Positions 12,878 to 26,335 of a stretch of 64,000 bases of DNA are shown one piece after another (the first letter of the stretch is position 1; each line of letters opens with the position of its first letter). Source of the DNA: Trichaptum fuscoviolaceum (taxonomy: Eukaryota > Basidiomycota > Agaricomycetes > Hymenochaetales > Trichaptaceae); contig CAJSYZ010000001.1 in assembly GCA_910574455.1 (NCBI GenBank), positions 1,843,424 to 1,907,423 on the forward strand, written 5' to 3'. The position numbers and the translations under genes are program-made. Below the pieces are notes generated by a model. That model ran no database searches, had not been told where the DNA came from, and worked only from the letters and a program-made list of their open reading frames with translations.

Positions 12878-13470
12878 GTCGACGTGTCGTTGAGCGCTGT
12901 CACCCCAACGATGAAGAGAGAAAGCAGAGGACGTTGAGAACGGTCTTACGTGGAGCGAATCCGTTCCCAGTCTGGAAAACGGACTCCGGCATCATCCTTC
13001 TCACGATCGCGTTCTCATTGCATCAACGCACGTGAATCCATAATATAAATCTCACAGAAATAGATTTTGTATTATACGGATACTACCAAAGTAACGACGG
13101 TACGAATGCAGATCAGGTCGCGCACAAAGAAGTCTTGGAAGAGAACATAGGAAGATAGAAAAATTCGAGTGACGATAAGGTTGGGATTCATGCGACGAAA
13201 AACAAGTGACTTTAGATGCAAAATTTGCGTAACATATGATAGAAAAGCGGTGCGGAGGGTGAGCAACGAGATAACAAAGCTATGTAACCAGAATGCGTAA
13301 ATATTGTCCATGATAAATGCAGACGGATGTAAAAGGATATGGTGTAGATAGGAAGATGAAAAAAGCATGCGTTGACTATGTAGAATTGACTTGTGATCAG
13401 ATGAACGAGTATGAAAGTGCTGTGTAATAAATTGCAGAAAACGTATTATACTTGCTGTAAGTTTGGGCGA
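12878..13470. other. Intergenic: SEC16 promoter and Pumilio 3' UTR
   Basis: 593 bp upstream of Sec16 and downstream of the Pumilio stop, both on the minus strand. The region is AT-rich from 13040 to 13440 and has only short unsupported ORFs. ACACGTCGAC lies directly before the Sec16 ATG in sense orientation. Confidence 0.5.
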
Positions 13471-16400
13471 TTAAGGGGTGCGAGTGTAGTTGCCCTCGGA
13501 GTTTCCATTGATGCCATGAGAAGACTTCTCGATCAGGCGTTCAACTGGGAGATTTCTCAGTCAAATATCTATACACGATTAAAGACTTATCTAAGAACTT
13601 ACTGGAGATGAGATGCTTGCTATAGGCACTTGAATACCTTCGCATCGTCGCTAGCTGTGGCTTAATCTTAGAGATCAGAAGTTCCTTCTGCTCGCCGTCG
13701 ACAACGCTCAGTGCACGTTGAAGAACATAGTCTACAAATGGAGATATGGTCAGATTAAGGCCTACCCAGAAGCTTTATCATGCTCACTAGCATACTGGTC
13801 CTTCATCATTGTCACGATCGGGCTAACTCCGTCGGCCTTGGGCGCCATCATCTCATCAATCAATAGTCGACGGCTTTCAGCATCTGCCGTGACCAATGCC
13901 TTTTCACAAACATTTGATGCGAACTTGTGCCTCGCCATTTGCAACATCTGGCCACGGAGTCTGGAAATAATCTGAAGACGATCCTGGACAGGCCCCTTCT
14001 CTAAGACGAACTGTACAACATAGTTCTAAGGAATAAATGACAGTCAGTGCATGCTCTTTACTCAACCTGAGCCTCGATCACATACCCCAAATTGATCTTG
14101 CATCAAGTTGGTCGTGTATTTATGCAATTCATCCAGAAGTGGTCTTGTCTGTTCCTCGGGCAGATGCTCAAAGCATCTTTGCAAAACGCGGCAGCCATAA
14201 GGGTGAGTCGATAGATCATAAACATTGCCTCGAAATGCCTGCACGAATCCCAAGCGGTCGGGAGAGATCCGTTCAATGAGCTTTTGAATAACCTGAAGGG
14301 TGTCATTAAACCTGCACACTGACCATACTGTCTAAAACTTACATGGTTGCCATTCGAATCCTTGACACATTTTAGCACGTGGGCTTCAAGTTCATTGACT
14401 ATCGAGGCTTGTTGGTCCGGTAGTATAAACTCAACCGCCTAGAACATAATAAGCATCAATTTGCCGAAACTACTAACTTACGTACCTTCTGGACCACTCG
14501 GCACCCATACATTTGTAAAGACAGTGAAAGTATGTGATTCTCCATCGCGTTCGCCAGCACGGTCTTCTGAACCTGCGTGCCGTGCTCAAAGAGTTTCTGG
14601 ATAACCTAAAGTAAAGTAGTTAGACTCGTGTCGATTGATGAAGTAATTTTTACCGTACATAGTTACCGAACACGTCTTGCATTAGCTGCAGCGCGGCTTC
14701 CGGAACGATTTCATCGAACACGACTTGTTTCTCGTCGCTCGACGCAGTCTCTAGCCTCTGCTGTATGAACCGAGAGCCATGCTGATCACCACTGAACTCC
14801 ACAACGTGGCCAAAGATGTCCTGTGCATTCGGATCAGATATTGCCAATATTCAATTCGGTCCGATTTCGGTTACCTTCAATTCCCACTTGCGGTTCTTGT
14901 TGGCTCGGAATTCCTCGAGTAAAGGGCTCCTGAGGGTGATGCCTCCCAGCTCTCCCCCTTCGAGCCTCCGCCCGTGGTTCAGACTCTGCTGGAACATCGC
15001 CAAGGCTTGACTAGCCACAGCTTGGCCGCCTAATAACCCCATTTGTAGCTGACCCGCGTAATCCATCAACGCCCCATACTGAGGCGCATGGGGGGACGGC
15101 GTAGAATGCCGTCCTGACGCATACATCTGGTTGAGCTGTTGCTGCTGTTGGATGGCATACTATTGTCATCATAACGAGAGTGATAAAAGTGATAGCATGA
15201 GAATTCCTTCGTATTAAGGAGGGCGTAATTACAAACCTGCATCTCGCGCTTTTTATCTGACAAAGAGGCCGGGGGCATCGTTGAAATTGCAGTTGGCTGC
15301 ATGGGCGAATGTGGCGGCGCCGACGAATGAAAGACCATCGGCTGAGGAGCCGAATAGTAAAACTGCGACCCAGCGGGTCGTGGTGATCCCGGAAAATTGT
15401 AGAACATGCCCGTCGATTGCCCATGTACATCGGTCTGTACGTGAGGGTGTACGGGTGTGGCAGTCACGCCGGCATAAACGCTGGGAGCTGATACGCCTCC
15501 TGCAGTCTGCGCTGGGGAACTGTAAACCATAGCGTCCGGATTACCACGATAGCTGTCGTAGCCGTACGAATATTCGGTCCCTGTCTGACCAGTGTAGTAC
15601 GCTGTGTAGTCAGCCTGAGGGGTATAGGTATTGAAAGAAGGACGTGACTGATGGTGCTGAAATGGCGGCCGATTATTAGCTTGCGGGGGCGCCGTTTGGG
15701 GCTGGGGCATGGTCACAATGCCCTGACGATAGGGACTCTGTTGAGAGTTGCTATAGTCATCTCCAACAACCATTCCGCGTAGGCTTGCCGTGATCTCGTC
15801 GACTGCACCCGGCGCACCTCCCGACTCATAACCGCCCGATCCATTACCAAAGTGCGGGTTCGCTCCATAGCCTGCAGGCTTCGAAGGCGAGGACACATTG
15901 CCAAAACGCGGGCCAGATTTCGCCGACCTATCGTCCTGCATGTTCGGACAAGTCAGCCTTGACATCCTCGATCACGTAAAAGAGGAGAACTCACCAGACG
16001 CGTGCCCGCGATGCCAGATGACCTTCTGTCCTGTCGGCCGTGCTGGCTCAAATTGTTGGGAGAGGGGGGGTCCTAAAGAACAAGCGTTAAAAGGTCTCCT
16101 ATCGCGCTCAATATCTGATATGATAACTCACAAGTTGCGCAAAGTCATTCTTTTTGGGACTACCAGCCCGGTCGCTTCCTGATGGAAGATCCCATGCACC
16201 ACTCGATGGCCGGGATGACGACCAAGTGTCCCTTTGCGAAGACGAAAGGTCAGTAGTTGTGGTAGACGATCCAGAAGGCTGCCTTTGTGTCGGAGCGCTC
16301 CCTGGCCACATCTAGATAGAAGTGTCAGTGGCGGATATCTTGAGTCTAGTTGAGAACATAAACGCGACTTTCCTGACTCCAGTTTGTGCTTAAAGTGTTC

Positions 16401-16616
16401 ATTCCGGCACCAGAGTTCAATCCGTAGGTCTTTGGTCCTTGGTTCTGGTGGGGGTAGTTATAAAGGGTAGCACGAGGGCTCGTTAACACTGCATTACATG
16501 CAACAGCCACGAGTGAAATTAGGAACATACATTAGGCGAAGCGGATGGAGAATTGCCCGTAGAATGAGTAGATGAACCTGACGTCTTCCGTGTAGTATTC
16601 AGGGCAGGATTAGACA
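13471..16616 (-). CDS. PUF3: Pumilio/PUF RNA-binding protein, eight repeats
   Basis: Post-transcriptional regulator that binds 3' UTRs and usually promotes deadenylation, decay or localisation of mRNA. The N-terminal two thirds are disordered (Ser/Gly/Tyr/Pro/Gln-rich). The C-terminal Pumilio homology domain spans about 14870-13480. After splicing, the base-reading positions of repeats 1-8 read SRxxQ, NYxxQ, CRxxQ, NHxxQ, CRxxQ, NYxxQ, SNxxE and NYxxQ, identical to the canonical Pumilio/Puf3 code and predicting UGUANAUA targets. The start is [15 protein letters not shown] at 16616. A short last exon (IERLIEKSS...NYTRTP, TAA at 13471-13473) is joined through an intron that begins GTAAGTTC. About ten small introns. 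The name Puf3 rests on the RNA code; basidiomycete Pum1-like naming would be equally fair. Three ACGCGT motifs lie 262-401 bp upstream. Confidence 0.92.
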
Positions 16617-18249
16617 TTAGTTTGTGTGCTGAATACGATTCTGCATGAGTTGCAACACAGGGCATGTTTCTGAAAGAGCACAACCTTTCCAATACTAAGA
16701 GTTGTGCGCTATGCAAATAGAACGAATGGTATGTAGCCTCTATAAAGGACAAAGGTCAGTGTACGTGCACAAACGGAAGTTAGCCAGTCATGCGCACGTT
16801 AAAGCCTCATATAAAGGTCAAAAGGGCTCCAAGAAAGCTGGCAACTCAGATCTGCTTGCAAGATCGTGCTCGATTAAACGCGTCCAAAACTTGCGAATTA
16901 GGTTATCTAGAGACAAGCGTTGGAGTCAACGCAAAGAACGACGCGTTGCAGCATCCGAACAAGACGAAACTGCTTACACAGGTAAGTATTCTGGCCTCGG
17001 TGACTTGACCGACGCGTCTACTTTTACTGATGGGGAGGGAAGTAAGATGGGAGGAAGGAGGAAGAAAGAAAAGAGGGATGACGCTGAGCCAGAACAACCA
17101 GGAATTCGACCTGTTCGTTCAACTGGGCCGCGGTAGACCAGAAGGGTTAGGCGCGAAAGGAAGCAAAATGCTTGGAGAGAAAAACGGAAAAAATCATGAA
17201 TATCTAGTAAATGAGATCTATGATTGCATACTGAAACTCAAACGAGAGACCCGACGTTCCAATCGAAAAATCCACGCAAGGGTCAAATTCATCTCGGCCA
17301 ACTTTTGCGACACAGCCCCAGGCGACCTCTCCGTTTCTCTACATATTAATCGGCCTTTTCCTCTCCATAAATGCGTTCAACGCCGTGCCTGCTCGTGCCC
17401 CCCTCCCCTCGCACTTTTCCCCTCCCCGAAAGGCGGCCACAATGATCAGCAAGGGATCAAGGTGCGGATTCTTTTCTATTGACAGCGCAGCGAAGTCAAA
17501 ACGCAAATCATCATCGAGGTCTTCGCCGTCAGGAAGCGCAAAACGCGCCATCAGAAGGCTCGTCGGCAAGGTTCGACTAAATTGTCGAAAGGAGCAGTCA
17601 CGTATACGGAAGCAGCTCCCGCACGCCGGCGAATATTTACCCGCTGGCCCGTCCCGCCTTCACTGAACTCACTCCTGTAACAGAAGGCGAGTTTTTACTC
17701 CGCCGATTTGTGCGCCCCGAGGCCACACACTGGCAGGAGGAGGAAAACTTTGAGCGAACAAGTAGGAGTCCACGGAAGCTGATTTTTGCGAGTGAGAACT
17801 TCTCGCTTTGGAGGCTCTTCGGCAGCGGCAGCAAACAGCTACGTGTGCATGGTGACCCTGGTATGAAAAAGTCTATAATGGTTGATCGACAATACGGAGA
17901 TCTCTTCTCGTGTCACCTTATTATTTAACAATTTGCGCCCAGTGCCACCCCTTGCCTATTCGGGACTATCGGCTGCCTTACATTGCCGTTCCTGGCCCCT
18001 TTACTCACTTATCTCCTTTTTTGTTACTCATATTCCGTCCGTAATAATAGTGCGTGATAGGTCTTTGCTTCATTCATCATTACGGGTGTATTAGTAGAGA
18101 AAAACAGCGAGTCAGCGATGCGATATGGTACGAGTGAATGGCGAGCACGGGGTATATGTATATCTAAACAATGGTTTCCAGCGTAAGATCCAGCGTTGAG
18201 CATCACCGAGCGTTGGCTCCCGATGAGAAAAACCACGACGCTCTCTTCG
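16617..18249. other. 1.6-kb non-coding gap upstream of the Pumilio gene
   Basis: This is the largest gap in the window, between the Pumilio start and the kinesin-1 3' end. The ORFs in it (for example 16702-17136 and 17030-17482 on plus, 17339-17569 on minus) have no recognisable domain, overlap antisense to one another and lack flanking splice structure. Pyrimidine-rich tracts (17370-17430, 17940-18060) and three ACGCGT motifs (16878, 16941, 17012) suggest a long promoter and 5' leader for the Pumilio gene. No tRNA was recognised. Confidence 0.5.
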
Positions 18250-21200
18250 CTAATAGGAGGGCGTAAGAATCAGATTATCCCAAATAAAGCTTCCGCAGAA
18301 CCCACCTGAGCCACTGAAAAATCGGAAGCCACCAAATCGGAGCAAAACGATCGTCATCGTGATGAGCGCCAGTTACAAGAAAGGAAAAGGAGAAAAAACT
18401 CAAAACACTTACCCTGCATCTTCATTCTGGATTCTGGTGAGGGGATTGCTACTGCTGGCAAATCCAGATGGAGGTGAAGTGGGCGTGATCGAGGGCGCAC
18501 CTCCGCCACCCCGTAAAGGCTTAGCTATGCGCCCGAAGTTGATTGGTGAAGATGCGACAGCCTTTGAAGCTATTTAACGTCATAACACTCAGTTGGCAAC
18601 CATGAGAAGAACCGTAAAATAGATAAGAACCTCGCGCTTGGTCTAGCCTGTCCTTTACGGCCTGTAGTTGCTCCTCGAACTTCTGATTTTGTACAGCAAG
18701 TCTGCGATCGGCGTCTTGGAGAAGAGCTTCAAGGTTCTGGATGCGTTCATTTCGTGCCAACAGCTTCCGCTCAGCAATGCCAGCCTCCTTCTTCAACGCG
18801 GTATTCTGGTCGACCAGCTAAGAAGAGACATTCATTGGACATGAAACGTGGATAATTGTATTGGATTCTCCTCACCTGCTTCTGGACGAGCGTCAACTGT
18901 TCTAAATTACGTTCTAGGAAGGCCATCTTTTTCTGTTGAGCTTTGCTGTTACTGTTCCTTATCACGTTGTTGTATTGCTCCTTAATCTCGTCAAGTTGGA
19001 TTTCTAGCTCAACAACCTATGCAGAAACAGGAATAGCAGATCAGTATATGCATATTCATTAAATTAGACTAACTCAGGGACGCACCTTCTCACAACGGTT
19101 CTGAAGATCCCGCATCAATGACTTCTTGACACCGTCAAATTCGGCCAGTTGTACATTGATAGCCTTCCTTGTCCGCTCAAGATCGGCGGCACTCTCCGCA
19201 AGGTTCTTTCCTCCTTCAATGCCCGCGGATGTTACAGCAAATGCACGCTGAACATACATTATCAGACTTAAAACAACGTAACGTGGTTCCTTGAAACATG
19301 TCTCTCACCTTGAGCTCCTCGTTAACGCCTTTCAGCCCATCGATAGTTGAGTTCAAGTTCCGGATCTCTGTTGAACGCATGTCAAGTTGCTGTTTTAAAT
19401 CCGCAACTTCGCCTTGGTGAGCATCGCGCTTAGCCGCGTACTGTGCTTCAAGCTTGCTCTGAGATGAATAGTGAGCAATATTTACCGCTGACGAGCCTAA
19501 AAGCATACCTTGAGCTCGGCCATCGACTCCGCAACATCAACATTGCTGGTCTCCTCATCATTGATGGTCTTTTCGAGGAGCTCCTCATATTCAGCTTCGA
19601 GGGCTGCAAGTCGACTCTCGACTTCATCACGTCTGCGCGTGATCATCTCATTCTCTTCCTGGCTTTGTCGTAATCTCTCAACGGTCTCCCGAACCAATGT
19701 CTGGCTTTCAGCAAGCTGACGGCGGATAAGTGTAATGTCCTCTGGCGACAAAGAACCGACACCGGTTTCTGAGTCAACCGCGTCTAACTTGACTAACAAA
19801 GCTCTCAGAGAATCATCTTTCTCGGAAAATGCTCCCTGCTGTAGGAAAAATCAGCATTGATGTTTACTAAACAGTCGAATTTCGCTTACCGCGTCGAATT
19901 TCGCCATCATAAGCGCCATTTTCTCTTGTTTCTTCCTCTCCTTGTCCTCGAGAGAAGGGTCCTTCTGGTTGGCCTTTAAATCTGCAATGCTCACACGGAG
20001 CTCTTCGAGCTCCCGAGCTGCATCCTGATTCTGTTCCTTAAGGATATCAATGGTAATGGTGCTTTCCTTGTTGTCGTAATCCAAACGCTCAACCTGGAGA
20101 CGCAGGTCGTTTAGTTGCGTAGACATCAATTTGTTTTCCTATGGTCAATTGTCTCAATCACTAATCCTCTCTACCATACGTTGAGAAACACTCACTGTCG
20201 AAAGAGTGCGCTCTTGTTCCTTGAGGAACGTAAGCTCTTCCCGAGTCTCCTTGAGTTGTTTCTCAGATGCCACTAGAGCGCTTTCCTTCTCCGCAAGCTG
20301 ATCGCTCAATTCATTCTCGCGCTTAAGGAATTCTTCGCGTTCATCCTTGTCCAGACCAATAACTGTAGGAGTCTGCGGCCTACTATCAAGGTCCCCACGC
20401 AAGCTCTCAATGGCAGGGTTGAGAGGTGTCATGCTTCTCGCCGGCGTCGAAGGCGTGGATACCTGTGGTGTCTTCTTGGCAACTGGAGTACTCGTCTTAT
20501 CAGGCGAAGCCCACTCTGACTGATCGACAGAACCACCATTTCTCCAGATAGCAAGCTCTGCTTCGAGGGCAGCGATGTATGTCTGGTAACCGGCATTGGC
20601 CGCCTGCACCTTTTTCAGCTGAGCCTTAAGCTCTGCTGGCGAAAGCTCAGCATTGACACGCGCAGTATTCTTGATGGATTTCGCACGAATACCGAACCGA
20701 AGTGTCGAAAGCGTCTCGGCTTCGTTGTATGCTGAGGGAGAGCAGTTGATAATAAGGGTAGTCCTAGAATTACCACCCAAAGACTCTTGGAGGATACGAG
20801 TGAGCTTGGAATCACGGTACGGAATGTGTGTTGACTTTCAGGGAAAGATAGTATTTCAGGACCTTCGCTAAGATGCCACGTGAATGTGCTTCTTATACAT
20901 ACCTTTCCATCCGTAAGAGCGTTGATGACCATACCCAGAGCAGATAGTGACTTGTTGATCTTCTTTGCCTCTTCTAGCGTTTGACCTGAAGCTCCTGTCT
21001 TGCCTACTTTCTCTGATCCAGCCAAATCTACCAAGTATAAGTTCCCTGTCTTTTGCGCCCCCGTGTCCGTATTCCGCTGGATAATTGTAACGAGGAAGAT
21101 AGAATGTGATCGTGAACTTTCGGCATTCATGTCTAGGATGATCATATGTTAGATGCAGTGATACGTCGATGGTCACACACAACTCACTTGTGGCAGTTAC

Positions 21201-22091
21201 GACACGCGCTTGACCACCTTGCCTCATGATCTCATATACTTCCTTGGCGCTACTTACATAGTAATCTGACAGATTCTTAACATAGACACCTTTGGATTTC
21301 TCCTCGTGAACTTGCAGGTTATCATTCTGAGCTATACGAGTGTCAGGTCGGCAAGCTATGAGAGAAGCCGAAGAAACGCACGCGCAAGCAAGTCTCGTAT
21401 GCGCTCTAGGTAGATTTCCATGTACGAGACTTTAACAAGATATTCCAGATGTGGATCGGATTCCATGATTGATGCGAATATCTGCTCAGTAATTCGAGGT
21501 ATAATACCCTTCATATCTTGATCATCGATATTGGATCCCTAGCATATGCAATCAAGTATTGGCTATGATACTATAAACAATAGATGAACGTACCATCATG
21601 GTGAATGTCTTTCCACTACCCGTTTGACCATAAGCAAATACAGTGCCATTGTAACCATCCATTACATCTACAGATCAACGTCAGAAGGCGTACAGCACCT
21701 TGAGCTGCTACTTGGACCAGCGTACCTCGAACAATGCTGTGTCGCATAAAGGATATCAGTATACACACATAAAGACATATTGATCCTTGCTCACTCCTTA
21801 ACACCATACTCAAAGATCTCCACCTGCTGCGAACCCATAGGAAACACACGATCGAACGTGAATCCATCCTTTTCAGGGCCACTACTGAGTTGTGCCAACC
21901 TCAACTGGACAGTGCGAAGATTCTCATCGAAAGAGACAACAATATCTCCTCCCTCCCGCTGTTCTATAGCATTTGTGGGTCGGAATCTAGAAACAGGCTA
22001 GCATTCAAGCTCTGATTGGTCCCTTCACAACGGATGTATACCAAACGTACCGACAGACGACCTTGATGTTGGTAGACGCTGTACCCGACAT
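18250..22091 (-). CDS. Conventional kinesin heavy chain (kinesin-1, fungal NKIN/KIF5 type)
   Basis: Plus-end-directed microtubule motor for vesicle, nuclear and endosome-linked transport in hyphae. It starts [20 protein letters not shown] at 22091. The motor domain has the P-loop [10 protein letters not shown], switch [10 protein letters not shown] and switch [17 protein letters not shown]. The neck begins after [20 protein letters not shown] long coiled coil follows (about 20600-18600). The tail carries the autoinhibitory IAK motif ([15 protein letters not shown], near 18520) and ends through a small last exon. That end is uncertain. An acceptor at about 18315 gives a tail ending LILTPSY with TAG at 18250-18252. 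An acceptor a few bases further on ends at TAA 18275-18277. About 960 residues, normal for fungal kinesin-1. A second kinesin lies immediately upstream on the same strand. Confidence 0.93.
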
Positions 22092-22445
22092 TGTCGAGAT
22101 CGTCAACGTGTTCTAAGACACCAAAAGCGCGTCCAGTTCGTGTGCTGAGCGAATAACACGAGAATTCGTTAAGATAGACGTCGATTGAATCCTGCCCGCG
22201 GTTAATGAGCAGCGTACTCAGGAGTGCTCACGAAAACCGCGTTGCCTTTGTACTACTAGTAAACAAGCTGAGTATGTAAGCAGCATTTATGTGGCTCGAT
22301 TATAGCTGTAGCAGGTAACGAAGATATTGCAAGTAATCGTACAATAGTACCTAAATAAATTGGGATAGACAGTAATGATTGACAGTAAAGATACAGGTAT
22401 GGGCTACAAAACAAATAAAGATATGAGCATGAGTACAAAATCTTG
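22092..22445. other. Kinesin-1 promoter / kinesin-5 3' UTR
   Basis: 354 bp between the two same-strand kinesins; no gene is seen. Its left part is AG/CT-mixed and must hold the kinesin-1 promoter. Confidence 0.5.
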
Positions 22446-25400
22446 TCATCGCCGTTTCCGTGTGATTCTGCTCCTGACGTCAACGTTTGTCGATTTCTCT
22501 TGCAGCGCCCTCGCTGCTTTAGATTTCATTGGGACCCGTAGTGCCTCAAGCTTGCTCGGCGGTACGGTTTCTGGTGAAGATGACAACTGTTCCATTTCTT
22601 CGACAGATGCAGATGGCGAAATAAGGGGATTAGACCGACAATCTGGATCAATCTCCATCTTGATTTCCACACATGCTGTCTGCATAGCCTGTTCCGCATG
22701 CTCCTGATTTTCGTCTACACCATCGTCATCACTGTCAGGTAAAGCTACTCGTGAAAAACGTTCAGCATCGTCAAGGGAAGGCCTGCCATGTTGCCGGCGA
22801 AAATCTCGCAATAGATCAGTCCGGCTTTGAGTCCTTTCCCACTTATCGACGTACTCCCAACGTCTCTTACGAGGGGTCATTCCTGTAGGCGGGTTCTGAT
22901 GCGCCGCTTCGTCCAATACGGCCTGATTGAACTGCTGGACTTTGGATGCGCTCGAAGATGCAGAGTCGACGAAAGATTTTGTATGTTTTTGTAGTGATTC
23001 GGTCTAAAGTAAGGAAAGGATTAGATGAATAACACAGTTTGTTGAGAATCGTGCTAGTGACCTCTTTCTGAACTTTGCTTTTGAAGCTTTGAATAGAACT
23101 TGTTGTTGATGTCAAAAGCTCTTGAGTCACTGTCAGCCCATCCAAGGCTCCGAAACCCAATTGTGATGTTGCATCTATTCGAGCTTTCTTGATCTTGCGC
23201 TCCCGGTCAAATACTAGTCATTGGAATTCAGTGGATAATTATCGTGACGAGAAGGTTTCCATACCTGAGTTACAAGAATCGAGACTTTGTGAGATGTGCA
23301 GAATACTTTCGGAGTGTTTTCCAATGGATGAGAATGTAGAGGCACGCAAGCCTGAAAGGCCATCTTTCATAGAGGAGCCAGCGGAATGAAGAGCCTGCAA
23401 AGGAGTAAGTATAGAGCTTCGCAAATAGAATTAGGGCGTACCTCGACTACGGACTGTCGAGCCTCACTGCTGCAGGAACCCGCGTTATCTAGTGACTCAC
23501 TCCATGTTTGTCTAATGGCCACAGCATCTCCTGCAGTTGAATCATGCTCTCCGCGAAAGGCCCCTAAACTCGCCGACAGTTTGACATTGTTCCTCTGGAC
23601 CCCAGATGCAATTTCTCTGAGTTCCTTGTCACGCCCTTCCGCGTATCCGACCAAAAGGGACGAAATTTGCTTAATCAACCCATCCCTCGCTATCTGAGAA
23701 TTATTCCTTTCGAGCTCAATGAGTTTGGACAATTCAACGTTATGCTCTTTTAGCCGAGCGGTTTCTCTCGAGGCCATATCCGCAACTAGATCACTTTGAC
23801 GCTTCATCAGCTCTTCTTCTTTGTGAAGCTGAACGCGCGATCCGTCCAGAAGTCTGTCAATAACATCCCCCAGAGAGTTCATCGCTTCCTCGGCCTAGTT
23901 CACGTGTGCCAAAATCAATATTCATGTTATAAAGTCTGTTTATGATAACTCACAAGAGCAATGCTATGCGCACTAGTTTCGTCAATATCATCGCATAGCG
24001 ACTTGATGCTGTTCTGCATATCTGCCGACCAAGAAGATAGTTTACTGGCGATCGTGTTTTGTACTTCTTTTACGGTCGCCGTTATTGCTGATAAATTTTT
24101 CTCTGATGCATCTTCTTTCGCTTGAATTGACTGAAAAGCAGTCTGAATTCGCTTTACCTCATCGACTAAGATCTTTTTATGTTCGATAAGAGATTCTGAC
24201 TCCTTCCTCTGGAAGTCATCCGTTAACTGACGAGTCCTCTCGGCGCTGACCTGTGAGATCCTCGTGAAGTCGCCAATTGCAGTGAGAATCGACTTCGTTT
24301 CGACATTGAGCAGCTTGCTTTGACCAGTAATGAAACTTGAACGCGCGTCAAACTCTTGAGCTTTCCGTTCTGAGACGGAAGTAAGTATACCTTATGCAGT
24401 AAATTCGAGTATTGGTGACTGACCGATTTTGTAGAAAAGTCCTGAAACGTCGTTAGTGCTCTCCCTCACAACTCGCTTTAGGTCCTCTGCGACACTGTCT
24501 AGAGCATCTTCAGTTGCTGCATGTGCCTCTCGAACGACAGTCTCTTCCTTGAGAGCGAATTGCACGACCTTCAACTCCTCTCCCTGCCTCTCTAACTCAT
24601 TTTCCCGGATTTTGAGTTTCTCCTTTGTTTCCTTAAGTTCACCGTCTGTCTTCAATAGCAGGGCCATGCTCTGCTCGAACTCCTCCCGCACAGATCGCAT
24701 CTGGCTTTCGATCATCTCTACCTGCTTCTTTGCTTCTTCCATCTCCGTCTCTCGAAGCTCTTGCTCAGCCTCCATCCTCGCTACATGTTCTTCTGAGAAC
24801 CAGATACCGTTCTTTTCCCGCGCAGCTAAGACCTCGGATTTTAGACGCTCAATTTCACCAACGTATTCTTTGAGGAGTGCATTGCGGGTCATGCGCTGAT
24901 TCACTTCCGGTTTGTTACGAATAGATTTGGCTCGCATGGCGTAATCGAGAGTCGAAAGTGTCTCTTCCATATTTGAGCGGGCAGGAGAGATCGTTGCGAT
25001 GATGCAAGTCTTCGTGCGGCCTCCCAGCGAATCTTGCAACAACCGAGTAAGCTTTGATTCTCTATACCAAAGAAAGTCAATCATAGAGAATAAACTGATA
25101 CGGTTTACCCACCTGTATGGAACATGAGAAGACTTATCAACTAGCGCATTTATGACACGACCTAGTGTCAACAAGCTCTGGTTGATCATTCCAGCTTCTC
25201 TGGCCCGTTTATTTTCCGCTCCCGACCGCCCTATATTCTCTGATCCAGCCAGATCGACAAGATTCAGCTTTCCAACTTTGAGAAGGTCATCTCCAAGAGA
25301 CGAGATCTCCTTCGAGTGGACTGTTATTGAGAAAACAGAGTGAGAGCGACTGGAGTGATCATTAAATTTAGTCGCCGCAATCTGTCGCCTTTGACTCCCT

Positions 25401-26335
25401 TTTGCCAGCAAAGACAACGCGCCGCGGAAATCCTTGACTGGCATTTCTTCAAGACCTTGAATGAACACTCCTTTCTTGTTTGAGTCGTCGAATATCTTGA
25501 GCGTGCCCAAGGCTTCCTTCTGGCCACCCATCCCCATCGGCTGTGCAGAACCAGTGGGTACTGATAGTTCGGGAGCCAATAGGTCTCGTAATTCCTCATT
25601 GTATAGTTCGACAAAAGAGACTTTCACGCTGTAATCTGAACCGGAGTTTTCCAAATGATGAAAAAGCTTGAAGAGAGCACGTGGGATCATGCCTGCTTGT
25701 GATGTAGGGTTCCCAAGTGGGGTTAGAGATACGTCTCCTTGCATAGTGTGTCTAAATACTGAAGTCAAGAAAATACCAAGGAGTCGAGTGTATAGTACTC
25801 ACGTCTTTCCTGTCCCTGTCTGACCGTACGCAAATAGGGTACAGTTGTAACCCTTGATAACCTCCTCCAACATGGGATGTACCACATCTTGGTAAACCAT
25901 AGCTTGGTCCGCTTCAGGTCCAAAGACCACGTCGAATGGATACGTACGTGTAGGCGGTAGTGTCACGACGCCCAATACAGATGTCGGTGCTGCCGTCTCA
26001 ATAGTCACGCTCTGGGTCCTTGAGCCATTCGTCGTTATAATAATCGGTGAACTCTCCTGGATTTCGCGATCGGAGCGCCTCCGGCAACGAATGACGACCT
26101 GTATGTTTGACTCGATATCATCTTGAGGCTGTCCATTTGGCTTCCTTGTAGATCCATCCTGCGTGCTAGCGAGAGATGTTGCTAGAGAAGGCACTTCGCG
26201 TGCCCCGTTCGTTGATGGATGTTGAGGAGTGCCAAGTTTCGCAAGTGCAGAGTGTGGTCGAGCTAAGCCTCGGGTTGATGATGATGATGCTACGGGAGGG
26301 TTACGAGCCCTCGACATTGGACGGCGTGTCGCCAT
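22446..26335 (-). CDS. bimC: Kinesin-5 mitotic motor (BimC/Cut7/Eg5)
   Basis: Homotetrameric plus-end motor that slides antiparallel microtubules to separate spindle poles. The start is MATRRPMSRARNPPVASSSS at 26335. A basic, Ser/Thr-rich N-terminal extension precedes the motor domain (NIQVVIRCRRRSDREIQES; P-loop [43 protein letters not shown], the last block being typical of kinesin-5). The neck reads DYAMRAKSIRNKPEVNQ, followed by a long coiled coil. The C-terminal exon at 22916 carries the BimC box, GMTPRKRRWEYVDKWERTQS, whose TP site is the Cdk1 target needed for spindle binding in the family. The stop is at 22446. About 1170 residues. There is no sequence sign of a direct fusion or recent duplication with the neighbouring kinesin-1. 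Confidence 0.94.

Noticed and set aside
16702..17666. Several ORFs in the 1.6-kb gap (both strands)
   Set aside because: Mutually antisense, basic low-complexity translations, no splice-linked exons and no family motif.
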